Part shown: piece after piece, positions 53,623 to 60,692 of the stretch
Layout of the letters: every line of letters starts with the position of its first letter
How positions within the stretch are numbered: the stretch's first letter is position 1
Source: CAITSH01 sp025356665
Lineage (GTDB): Bacteria > Pseudomonadota > Gammaproteobacteria > Burkholderiales > SG8-39
NCBI GenBank assembly: GCA_025356665.1
Contig: JANXRV010000099.1
Location: 1 to 64,000 of the forward strand
Direction: 5' to 3'
DNA length: 64,000 nucleotides
The notes under the pieces: generated by a model
Databases searched by the model: none
What the model saw: only the letters and a program-made list of their open reading frames with translations
What the model was told of the DNA's origin: nothing
Translations under genes and position numbers: made by a program

Positions 53623-54453
53623 ATGAACAAGCTCCTGACAGCAGAACAAGTACGCCATTACCAGGACAAGGGCTATGTCAGCCCCCTGCGCGCCTTTGAC
53701 ACCGCGGCGGCACGCGGCTATCGCGCACGCCTCGAAGAGGGCGAGCGCGACCACGGACTCGCGCCCGACCAGCAGCGGAAAATGCACCTTTACCTGAAGT
53801 GGGCCGATGAAGTGGTGCATCACCCGCGCCTACTCGATGCAGTCGAGGACCTGATAGGCCCGGACATCCTGGTCTATCACCTGACGCTGTGGATGAAAGA
53901 GCCGCAGACCGATGCCTTCATCAGCTGGCACCAGGATTCGACTTACTTCGGCCTGTCGCCGGCCGAACATGTCACCGCCTGGGTCGCGCTCTCGCCCAGC
54001 AGCACGGCGAGCGGCTGCGTGCAGGTGCTGCCCGGCAGCCAGCTGCGCGGCCAGGTGCCGCACGGCCAGAAAAAAGACGGCGCCAACATGTTCGCCACCG
54101 GTCAGAGCCTGGAGGTGCCCGCGGATGCGCCGATTGAATTGCTGCTGCTCGCGCCGGGCGAATTCTCGCTGCACCACACTTATCTGTTCCACAACTCCAT
54201 GCCCAACCGCTCAGACGACAGGCGCATAGGCCTTGGCATCAGCTACATCCCCACACGCTGCGGTTGTTCGAGCAAGGTCAGGCTGACGGCCTCACTGGCG
54301 CGCGGCACCGATCGCCATGGCCACTTCGACATCGACCCGCGGCCCTTGGCCGATTACGACCCGGACGCGCTGGCCGTCCACGCCAAAGCGATACAGCGCT
54401 GGAACGCCGCGCGCGCGGAGTTGATTCCGCAGGCGCACAGCCGCGGCGCCTAA
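53623..54453 (+). CDS. Phytanoyl-CoA dioxygenase (PhyH) family protein
   Basis: This 276-residue Fe(II)/2-oxoglutarate dioxygenase of the PhyH family has the iron-binding HxD in ISWHQDSTYFGL, the distal histidine in HHTYLFHNSMPNRS, and an arginine to bind 2-oxoglutarate in DDRRIGLGISYIPTR. Such enzymes hydroxylate diverse small substrates; the substrate here is unknown. The ATG at 53623 is chosen over the track-length start, which overlaps the TctC gene. Hexamer repeats start two bases after its stop. Confidence 0.85.
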   Translation: MNKLLTAEQVRHYQDKGYVSPLRAFDTAAARGYRARLEEGERDHGLAPDQQRKMHLYLKWADEVVHHPRLLDAVEDLIGPDILVYHLTLWMKEPQTDAFISWHQDSTYFGLSPAEHVTAWVALSPSSTASGCVQVLPGSQLRGQVPHGQKKDGANMFATGQSLEVPADAPIELLLLAPGEFSLHHTYLFHNSMPNRSDDRRIGLGISYIPTRCGCSSKVRLTASLARGTDRHGHFDIDPRPLADYDPDALAVHAKAIQRWNAARAELIPQAHSRGA

Positions 54454-54454
54454 A

Positions 54455-54484
54455 CGAAGACGAAGACGAAGACGAAGACGAAAA
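54455..54484. repeat. CGAAGA hexamer tandem repeat after the dioxygenase stop
   Basis: Four perfect CGAAGA units (54455-54478) are followed by CGAAAA. They begin one base after the TAA stop of the dioxygenase gene. Confidence 0.8.
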
Positions 54485-54515
54485 CAATAGGCTGAAAAAG
54501 ACCGACTGATAGTGA

Positions 54516-54601
54516 GACGGGGGGTCGCCGAGCATGCTCAGCGCCCGTAGAACGACTTCGGCCTACCGGCCGAAGCGCGCCCTGCACGGGGGTTTCCAGC
54601 C
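54516..54601 (-). repeat. Structured multi-hairpin repeat element, partial inverted copy
   Basis: Read on the minus strand this 86-bp stretch aligns almost without gaps to the first 85 bp of the element at 51390. It keeps GGCTGGAAAC, GCAGGGCGCGCT, CGGCCGGTAGGCCG and the palindrome. The second half of the outer stem is missing. Stem positions differ from the other copy by paired changes that keep pairing: the CTACGGCC/GGCCGTAG stem becomes CTTCGGCC/GGCCGAAG. Confidence 0.85.
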
Positions 54602-54607
54602 ATTATC

Positions 54608-54706
54608 CTGTCATTGCGAGCGCAGCGAAGCAATCTCATCGTCCTTGTGGCTATCGTCGCATTGCCACGAGATTGCCGCGTCGGCTTCGCCTCCTCGCCA
54701 TGACAT
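54608..54706. repeat. ATTGCGAG/GAAGCAATC palindromic element, copy 2
   Basis: The left arm TGTCATTGCGAGCGCAGCGA (from 54609) and right arm ending CTCGCCATGACA (to 54705) form an imperfect inverted pair around a 29-bp centre. It is related to copy 1 at 52326-52433 and lies six bases from the structured element at 54516-54601. Confidence 0.78.
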
Positions 54707-54717
54707 GAAGAGCATGC

Positions 54718-56361
54718 TCAGGAGCTGCAGGACAGCGCCGAGCAACCGGCCTTGTGGCGCGCCCACTCGGGGCGACGCGCGGCGAGGTCCGCATACTCGG
54801 ATTGCTCATCGTACGGACGCTGCAATGCGCGCATCAGGCGCTCGAGCACCGACGCATCGCCGGCAGCCAGCGCGTCGATCGCCGTCTGTGCCAGGTAATT
54901 GCGCAAGACGTATTTCGGATTGGCGGCGTTCATGCGGGCTACGCGTTCGTCCGGCTCAAGGCTGTCGGCGCGCACACGCGCCGCATAGCGGCGCAGCCAG
55001 GCAATCAGGCGTTCGCGGTGCGGCGCACCGGGCGCGAGCACCTCGGGAACGTAGAAAGCATCGAGCAGCGGGCCCATGAGGGCGTCATCTTGCGCATCAG
55101 CCACGGGCACGCGCGCAAGATTGCGAAAAAACAGCGTCATGTCGGTTTCGGCCTGCTGCAACAGGGCGAACAGGTCGGTCAGCAAGGCTTCATCGCCATC
55201 GCGATCCAGCGCGGAGAAGCCCAGCTTGGCATTGAGCATGCGGTCCGACTCGGCGACAAAGGTATCGGCGAACACCGCCAGGCCTTGCTCCAGCGCGGCC
55301 GTGTCGTTGAGGAGCGGCAGCAAGGCGTTGGCGAGTCGCACCAGATTCCATTGCGCGATATTGGGCTGGTTGCCGTAGCAATAGCGCCGGCCCTCGCCGT
55401 CGGTGGTATTGGGCGTCCAGCCAAGCTCGTAGCCCTCCAGCCAGCCGTAGGGGCCGTAGTCCACGGTCAGCCCCAGTATCGACATATTGTCGGTGTTCAT
55501 CACGCCATGCACAAAACCCACGCGCATCCAGCCGCAGACCATCACCGCGGTGCGCCGGCAGATCTCCTCGAACCAGCGCGCATAAACCGCGGGCGAGGGC
55601 GCCCCGCCTGCGGGCACCAGCGCCGGGAAGTGCGTGCTGATGATGTAGTCGGCCAGGCGCTTGAGCAGCGGCAGCTCCTCATGCGCGGCAAGAATCTCGA
55701 AATTGCCGAAACGCACAAACGTCGGCGCGACGCGGCAAACCACGGCGCCCGGTTCGGGCTGCGCGTTGCCGTCATAGAACATGTCGCGCACCACCATTTC
55801 GCCGGTGGCGGCCAGACTGAGCGCGCGCGTGGTCGGCACGCCAAGGTGATGCATGGCTTCGCTGCACATGTATTCGCGCACCGAGGAGCGCAGCACGGCG
55901 CGGCCGTCGGCGGTGCGCGAATACGGCGTCAGACCCGCGCCCTTGAGCTGCAACTCGTAGCGCTGGGCATCGGGTGCGACCAGCTCGGCCAGCGTGATGG
56001 CGCGCCCGTCGCCCAGCTGCCCGGCCCAATGCCCGAACTGGTGGCCGCCGTAGCGCGCGGCATAAGGCCGCATGCCCGGCAACACGCGGTTGCCGCCCAG
56101 CACCTGGGCCTCCAGGCCGCTGAACGAATCCGGACGGGCGATGCCCAGCATGTCACCCACCGCGCCGGACCAGGCCAGTATCTGTGGCGCGCGCACCGGC
56201 GTCGGCTCGACGCGGCTGTAGCTGACCTCACGCACCTGGCGCGGGCGCGTGCTCATGTCCGGATCGGCGGGAAGCGCGCGCACGAAGCTGTTCTCAAAGG
56301 CGATATCGGCAAGGCCGGCAAGGCTGGGGGCGGACAATTCCCTGTTGCTGCTCTGGTTCAA
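54718..56361 (-). CDS. selO: Protein adenylyltransferase SelO (YdiU/UPF0061)
   Basis: SelO is a pseudokinase-fold enzyme that AMPylates proteins on Ser, Thr and Tyr. The 547-residue frame is given from a TTG at 56361, with AGAGGA upstream; the open frame runs 70 codons further without family features. Motifs include FSGLEAQVLGGNRVLPGMRPYAARYGGHQFG (positions about 85-115), the region LKGAGLTPYSRTADGRAVLRSSVREY, GVMNTDNMSILGLTVDYGPYGW, and a C-terminal tail ending CSALSCSS, where related proteins carry a selenocysteine or cysteine. Stand-alone gene. Confidence 0.9.
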   Translation of the reverse strand: MNQSSNRELSAPSLAGLADIAFENSFVRALPADPDMSTRPRQVREVSYSRVEPTPVRAPQILAWSGAVGDMLGIARPDSFSGLEAQVLGGNRVLPGMRPYAARYGGHQFGHWAGQLGDGRAITLAELVAPDAQRYELQLKGAGLTPYSRTADGRAVLRSSVREYMCSEAMHHLGVPTTRALSLAATGEMVVRDMFYDGNAQPEPGAVVCRVAPTFVRFGNFEILAAHEELPLLKRLADYIISTHFPALVPAGGAPSPAVYARWFEEICRRTAVMVCGWMRVGFVHGVMNTDNMSILGLTVDYGPYGWLEGYELGWTPNTTDGEGRRYCYGNQPNIAQWNLVRLANALLPLLNDTAALEQGLAVFADTFVAESDRMLNAKLGFSALDRDGDEALLTDLFALLQQAETDMTLFFRNLARVPVADAQDDALMGPLLDAFYVPEVLAPGAPHRERLIAWLRRYAARVRADSLEPDERVARMNAANPKYVLRNYLAQTAIDALAAGDASVLERLMRALQRPYDEQSEYADLAARRPEWARHKAGCSALSCSS

Positions 56362-56590
56362 AGTGCTTTTCCTCTTAGCGGCCAAGCGTGGTGCGCGTGG
56401 TGATGGCAGCTTAATGATGGCCGCCTGAAGTCTACAGTTGAGGCCTAAAGTAACAGGTTTAACAACAGCGGGAACAACCAACAGGCGTTTCTCAGGTTGG
56501 GAATCACACCGAATCACACCAGCGGGCGCGCGCCGTCGCCGGCAAACGCTGCTACCCTGCCCCATTCCCATTCATTCCAAGAGCGCCCCC

Positions 56591-57166
56591 ATGTTCGGCC
56601 TGCCCCCTGTCACCCAGGCGCTGCTCCTCACCAACGTCCTGGTGTTTTTTGCCGCCGGCATGGGCATCCCGCTGCCGCTCAACGAACTGGCCTTGTGGCC
56701 GCTGGGGAGCGACTTCAAACCCTGGCAAGTGCTGACCTACGGTTTTTTACACAGCGGCCTGTCGCACCTCGCGTTCAACATGTTCGGCCTCTACATGTTC
56801 GGCAGCGACATCGAGCGTGTCTGGGGTTCCAGGCGTTTTCTCAATTACTACCTTATCTGCGTGGCCTCGGCCGCCATCGCGCAACTGGTGGTGTCCTTTT
56901 TGTTCGGCTCGGGCTCGCCGACGGTGGGCGCATCGGGCGGCATATTCGGCCTGCTCATCGCCTTTGCCATGCTCTATCCGAGCCGCATGATCATGCCGCT
57001 CATTCCGCCCATCCCGATGCGCGCGCCGGTTTTTGTGGCGCTGTACGGCGGGCTCGAATTGTTTCTGGGCGTCACCGGCACGCAGGCGAGCGTGGCGCAC
57101 TTCGCCCATTTGGGCGGGCTTGCCGGGGGCTACCTCTTCATCAAGTTCTGGCGCCGGCGACGCTAA
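56591..57166 (+). CDS. Rhomboid family intramembrane serine protease
   Basis: This 191-residue six-helix rhomboid protease has the catalytic serine in TVGASGGIFGLL and the histidine in HFAHLGGLAGGYLF. Additional landmarks are the tryptophan/arginine region in IERVWGSRRFLNYYL and HSGLSHLAFNMFGLYMFG in helix two. The ATG at 56591 is chosen; the upstream open frame is not hydrophobic or conserved. It acts on membrane substrates, unknown here. Confidence 0.92.
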   Translation: MFGLPPVTQALLLTNVLVFFAAGMGIPLPLNELALWPLGSDFKPWQVLTYGFLHSGLSHLAFNMFGLYMFGSDIERVWGSRRFLNYYLICVASAAIAQLVVSFLFGSGSPTVGASGGIFGLLIAFAMLYPSRMIMPLIPPIPMRAPVFVALYGGLELFLGVTGTQASVAHFAHLGGLAGGYLFIKFWRRRR

Positions 57167-57198
57167 GCCCTCGCGCGCAAAACACCGCTTCTGCGCGC

Positions 57199-57741
57199 TC
57201 AATGCCGGTACGGATAGTTCGGAAAATTGGGATAGTAAAAGGGTGCGTGATAGCCCATGCCCCTGCCATAAAGGGGGCCGTGGGGAAAACCGCCATAGCC
57301 CGGATAGGACTGCTCCAGTACAAGGCGTCGCTGCCGCTCTTGTTGCAGCGCCAGCGCCTGGGCGGCATCACGATCGGCCAGTTCGGTGAGCAGGCGCGAC
57401 TGGCGCGCTTTTTCCTGCGTATCGACCAGATAATCAATCACCGCCAGATCCACGCCCTGGCCGGACAATTCGATGATTTGTCGCGCCGACAACAGGTGCA
57501 AGCTGTGCGTGTCGGCCAAGCGCTTGATGATGTTCGCCGGCGCCGTGCCGTCCTTGCCCATTGCCACGATCTCTTGCAGCGTCACCGCAGGGTTCGCCAC
57601 GGGCTTGAGCGCCGCCAACTGCGCCGACGTCATGCGCTCGATGGCAATCGGGATCGGCGCGGGCGCGGCGCAAGCGGCCAACGCCAAAGCCAACGCCAAG
57701 GCGGCGGCAAAGGTCAAACAGCGGGCCAAACCACGGTTCAA
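57199..57741 (-). CDS. Putative lipoprotein of unknown function
   Basis: This 180-residue protein has a strong hydrophobic signal and lipobox LALAAC near residue 24. A helical middle part (TLQEIVAMGKDGTAPANIIKRL, a helical hairpin, then VDLAVIDYLVDT) is followed by a charged stretch and a Tyr/Pro/Gly-rich tail (YPGYGGFPHGPLYGRG). I do not recognise a named family; the tail resembles those of surface-exposed lipoproteins. It is convergent with the rhomboid gene. Confidence 0.65.
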   Translation of the reverse strand: MNRGLARCLTFAAALALALALAACAAPAPIPIAIERMTSAQLAALKPVANPAVTLQEIVAMGKDGTAPANIIKRLADTHSLHLLSARQIIELSGQGVDLAVIDYLVDTQEKARQSRLLTELADRDAAQALALQQERQRRLVLEQSYPGYGGFPHGPLYGRGMGYHAPFYYPNFPNYPYRH

Positions 57742-57792
57742 GTCGCGTCTTTCTTCAGGGTCTATTTACGGCTTTGCTGCACGGCTTGCTCT

Positions 57793-57834
57793 AAGGTATT
57801 CGCAGAAAGGTGTTCGCAAAAAAGTGTTCGCAGA
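57793..57834. repeat. Three tandem 14-bp units
   Basis: Units AAGGTATTCGCAG, AAAGGTGTTCGCAAA and AAAGTGTTCGCAG are adjacent and share GT(A/G)TTCGCA. Confidence 0.7.
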
Positions 57835-57944
57835 ATCGGCAAGCCGGCTGACGCAGCACGCCTCCTATTCGATCAGACTGCACCTACCGCGCTCGGTTCC
57901 ATAGCTACCGCCATTTTCACCGCCATCTTCCACCCGGGGCACAT

Positions 57945-57975
57945 CTGGAAACGCCCGCCTGGCGCGGGTTTGCAG
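57945..57975. repeat. Eroded copy of the CTGGAAAC stem-loop
   Basis: CTGGAAACGCCCGCCTGGCG matches the 9502 hairpin except for one base over its first 20 bases, but the second arm is CGGGTTTGCAG, so the stem now has mismatches. Confidence 0.65.
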
Positions 57976-58117
57976 CTGGCACACCGCCCCCTTCAGGGCA
58001 AAAACCGGCCTTCGCGTCGGCGCGAATTCAAGCGCAAGAGCCGGAGTGCCTGCTGGCGCATAATTGCGCAAAATCGGTCGCATTGATAGCCTGATCCCCA
58101 ACCGAAAGGACTGCCCC

Positions 58118-59281
58118 ATGCCGCCGACCGATACCGCAATGAAGCGCACGACAAGCCCGCCCTCGCGCTCCGGCGCGCGTCCCACCGCCGGCACCAGCGC
58201 TGCCGCCAATACCACCGACGCCGACGCCCGGCGCTGGCGCGCGGTGACAGAACGCGACCCGGCGGCGGACGGACAATTTTTTTATTCGGTCAGCACCACC
58301 GGCGTCTACTGCCGCCCATCCTGTCCGTCGCGCCAGGCGCTGCGCAAACATGTGCGCTTTCACGCCAGTTGCGCCGCAGCCCGGGCGGCGGGATTTCGCC
58401 CCTGCAAGCGTTGCCAGCCCGAGGCGGCCAGCCGCACAGAAAAGCACGCTGCGGCGGTGGCCGCCGCCTGCCGCCTGATCGAGTCGGCCGAGTCACCGCC
58501 CGACCTGGACACCCTCGCCGCTGCCGTTGGCATGAGCCGCTTTCATTTCCATCGCGTGTTCAAGGCGGTCACCGGCATCACGCCCAAAGCCTATGCCACG
58601 GCACATCGCGCGCAGCAGGTACGCGAACGCCTGCCCGGCAGCACATCGGTCACCGCAGCGATGTACGACGCCGGTTTTAATTCCAGCGCACGCTTTTATG
58701 CCACGTCGGACCAGGTACTGGGCATGAAACCGGCGCGCTATCTCAGCGGCGGCAAAGACACGCGCATCCGTTTTGCCGTGGGCGAATGCTCGCTTGGCGC
58801 CATCCTGGTTGCGGCCACGGACAAGGGCGTCTGCGCCATCGCCATCGGCGATGACCCGGACACGCTGGCGCGCGCGCTGCAAGATCGTTTTCCCAAAGCC
58901 GAATTCAAAGGCGGCGACGCGGCCTTTGAGCAATGGGTGGCCGCGGTGGTGGGCATGGTGGAGCAGCCAGCCATAGGCCTTGAGCTGCCGCTGGACGTGC
59001 GTGGCACAGCCTTCCAGCAACGCGTATGGCAGGCGCTGCGCGACATCCCGGCCGGCAGCACGCTCAGCTACACCGAACTGGCCGAACGCATCGGCGCGCC
59101 AACATCAGTACGCGCGGTGGCCGGCGCCTGCGCGGCCAATGTGCTGGCCATCGCCATACCCTGCCATCGCGTGCTGCGCCACGACGGCTCGCTCTCGGGC
59201 TATCGCTGGGGCGTGGCGCGCAAGCGCGCGCTGCTGGCGCGCGAGTCGGGCGGCGGATCAGACTGCGGATCGGGCCCATGA
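58118..59281 (+). CDS. ada: Bifunctional DNA-binding regulator/O6-methylguanine-DNA methyltransferase Ada
   Basis: Ada repairs methyl phosphotriesters and O6-methylguanine, and when methylated activates the adaptive response. The 387-residue protein has an N-terminal zinc/methyl-acceptor domain with four cysteines in two motifs (TGVYCRPSCPSRQA and FRPCKRCQPE). An AraC-type helix-turn-helix region follows (about 115-210, MSRFHFHRVFKAVTGITPKAY). The C-terminal methyltransferase has the acceptor cysteine in IAIPCHRVLRHDG. The ATG at 58118 is chosen. It overlaps alkB by four bases. Confidence 0.95.
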   Translation: MPPTDTAMKRTTSPPSRSGARPTAGTSAAANTTDADARRWRAVTERDPAADGQFFYSVSTTGVYCRPSCPSRQALRKHVRFHASCAAARAAGFRPCKRCQPEAASRTEKHAAAVAAACRLIESAESPPDLDTLAAAVGMSRFHFHRVFKAVTGITPKAYATAHRAQQVRERLPGSTSVTAAMYDAGFNSSARFYATSDQVLGMKPARYLSGGKDTRIRFAVGECSLGAILVAATDKGVCAIAIGDDPDTLARALQDRFPKAEFKGGDAAFEQWVAAVVGMVEQPAIGLELPLDVRGTAFQQRVWQALRDIPAGSTLSYTELAERIGAPTSVRAVAGACAANVLAIAIPCHRVLRHDGSLSGYRWGVARKRALLARESGGGSDCGSGP

Positions 59282-59946
59282 GCGCACGCGGCGAGACCGC
59301 CGACTTGTTCGGCGAAGGGGCCGAAGCCGCGGCCGGAAACGAGACGCTGGCCGAAGGCGCGCTGCTACTACGCCGCTTCGTCGGTGATGAGGATGTCGCG
59401 CTGATGGCCGCTTTGCACACCATCATCACACAGGCGCCGCTACGGCAAATGCTCACACGCGGCGGCTTTCGCATGTCGGTGGCCATGAGCAATTGCGGCG
59501 GCGTCGGCTGGATCAGCGATCGTCGCGGCTATCGCTACGATGCCATCGACCCGCAAACAGGCCGGCCGTGGCCGGCCATGCCGGCGGCCTTCACGGCGCT
59601 GGCCGCGCGCGCAGCAGCACAGGCGGGCTTTGCCCGCTTTACGCCCGATGCCTGCCTCATCAACAGCTACGCGCCGGGCGCGCGCATGGCGCCGCATCAG
59701 GACAAGGACGAACGCGACTTCACCCAGCCCATCGTGTCGGTGTCGCTGGGCCTGCCGGCGGTGTTTTTATTTGGCGGCCTGCAGCGCCGCGACCGACTGC
59801 GACGCTGCCAACTTGCGCACGGTGATGTGGTGGTGTGGGGCGGGCCGGCGCGCCTCGCCTTTCACGGCGTCTCGCCACTCGCAGACGGAGAACACCCGCT
59901 GCTTGGCCGCCAGCGCATCAACCTGACCTTTCGCAAGGCGCTGTGA
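59278..59946 (+). CDS. alkB: Alpha-ketoglutarate-dependent DNA dioxygenase AlkB
   Basis: AlkB removes methyl groups from 1-methyladenine and 3-methylcytosine. The 222-residue protein has the flexible MSVAMSNCGGVGWISD region, the iron-binding HxD in RMAPHQDKDERDF, the distal histidine in RLAFHGVSPL, and the 2-oxoglutarate arginines in RINLTFRKAL. The start overlaps the ada stop (ATGA), so expression should follow Ada induction. Confidence 0.95.
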   Translation: MSARGETADLFGEGAEAAAGNETLAEGALLLRRFVGDEDVALMAALHTIITQAPLRQMLTRGGFRMSVAMSNCGGVGWISDRRGYRYDAIDPQTGRPWPAMPAAFTALAARAAAQAGFARFTPDACLINSYAPGARMAPHQDKDERDFTQPIVSVSLGLPAVFLFGGLQRRDRLRRCQLAHGDVVVWGGPARLAFHGVSPLADGEHPLLGRQRINLTFRKAL

Positions 59947-59979
59947 GCACTGCGCTATTTGCTACGGTGTGCCTTGCCC

Positions 59980-60057
59980 TTTGACGGCAAGCTTTGACGC
60001 CAAGCTTTGACACCAAGCTTTGGCACCAGGCTTGAGCACCAAGCTCGGGCACCAAAA
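59980..60057. repeat. Six-copy 13-bp tandem repeat after alkB
   Basis: Units TTTGACGGCAAGC, TTTGACGCCAAGC, TTTGACACCAAGC, TTTGGCACCAGGC, TTGAGCACCAAGC and TCGGGCACCAAAA follow each other without gaps. Divergence increases from left to right. Confidence 0.85.
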
Positions 60058-60314
60058 CAAGAAGCCGGGCACCGCTCCCCCGCAGGCACTGCCCCGCGCG
60101 CTTGAGCGCCATCCGGGCAGAAATACAAAGGTTGCGCCCCAGCCTGCCAATACCGGCCGACTTGCTGATCGACCCGCCGTTGAAGCGGCCGATGCACTGG
60201 TAGTCCCCGGTGGGCAGCGTACTTTTTCCCGCGCCCATACCCTGGTTTCCGCGCTTGGCGCACCCCCCTCACAATCGCAGCGCAAGCGCTCACTTTGATC
60301 GCCGACGCTCCGTT

Positions 60315-60350
60315 ACAAGGCGCATCCCTGTGACAAGGCGCATCCCTGTG
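60315..60350. repeat. Tandem 18-bp duplication
   Basis: ACAAGGCGCATCCCTGTG occurs twice back to back (60315-60332 and 60333-60350) and is followed by six T. Confidence 0.9.
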
Positions 60351-60444
60351 TTTTTTGGGCGCGTTAAGTATTTCAAGCTTTCAAAAAGAGAACAATACCG
60401 CTTCACCGACAACGGACTACCTGTTTATTCCAATTTCGGATTTC

Positions 60445-60468
60445 TATTTCTATTTCTATTTCTATTTC
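60445..60468. repeat. TATTTC hexamer tandem repeat
   Basis: Four perfect TATTTC units lie in an AT-rich part of the intergenic region, with a partial unit before them. Confidence 0.88.
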
Positions 60469-60680
60469 TTAATGGCGGCAAAACCTTTCATCACATGATC
60501 AGAAATTACTTTAAAAAAAATAGCTTAACAATTAGATACAATAGTTTACAATAGTTAATAATCTCCGTTGTCGTATCAACAACAAAAAGATGCATCGCTA
60601 CGATTCAACGCAGACCAAAGTCGAGGCAGTTCGCGGATTGGTGAACGCAATATGCATTTTCGAATCCCTACCTAGCCTCC

Positions 60681-60686
60681 GAGGAG
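60681..60686 (+). promoter_or_regulatory. Ribosome binding site for the chemotaxis fusion gene
   Basis: GAGGAG ends six bases before the TTG at 60693 and supports this non-ATG start of the large frame. Confidence 0.7.
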
Positions 60687-60692
60687 TTGGAT

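Larger units (their letters stand above)
57742..58117. other. 376-bp gap with two repeats before ada
   Basis: There is no gene I can support here. Three approximately 14-bp units with the core AAGGTRTTCGCAGAA lie at 57793-57834. An eroded CTGGAAACGCCCG hairpin lies at 57945-57975. The stretch presumably also contains the ada promoter. Confidence 0.6.
59947..60692. other. 746-bp repeat-rich, partly AT-rich intergenic region
   Basis: No gene is supported. The left part has a 13-bp tandem array (59980-60057). An 18-bp tandem pair follows at 60315-60350, then TATTTC hexamers (60445-60468), and an AT-rich stretch up to about 60585 with ACAATAGTT repeated at its end. The right end carries the ribosome site for the chemotaxis fusion gene. 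Short open frames cross the repeats and are not convincing. The AT-rich part is the most compositionally distinct segment of the window. Confidence 0.65.

Noticed and set aside
54754..56403. 549-codon plus-strand open frame opposite selO
   Set aside because: Complete overlap with selO on the other strand, where all conserved motifs lie.
59980..60057. Possible CRISPR-like array
   Set aside because: The 13-bp units are directly adjacent with no spacers, and no cas genes are present, so it is a simple tandem repeat.
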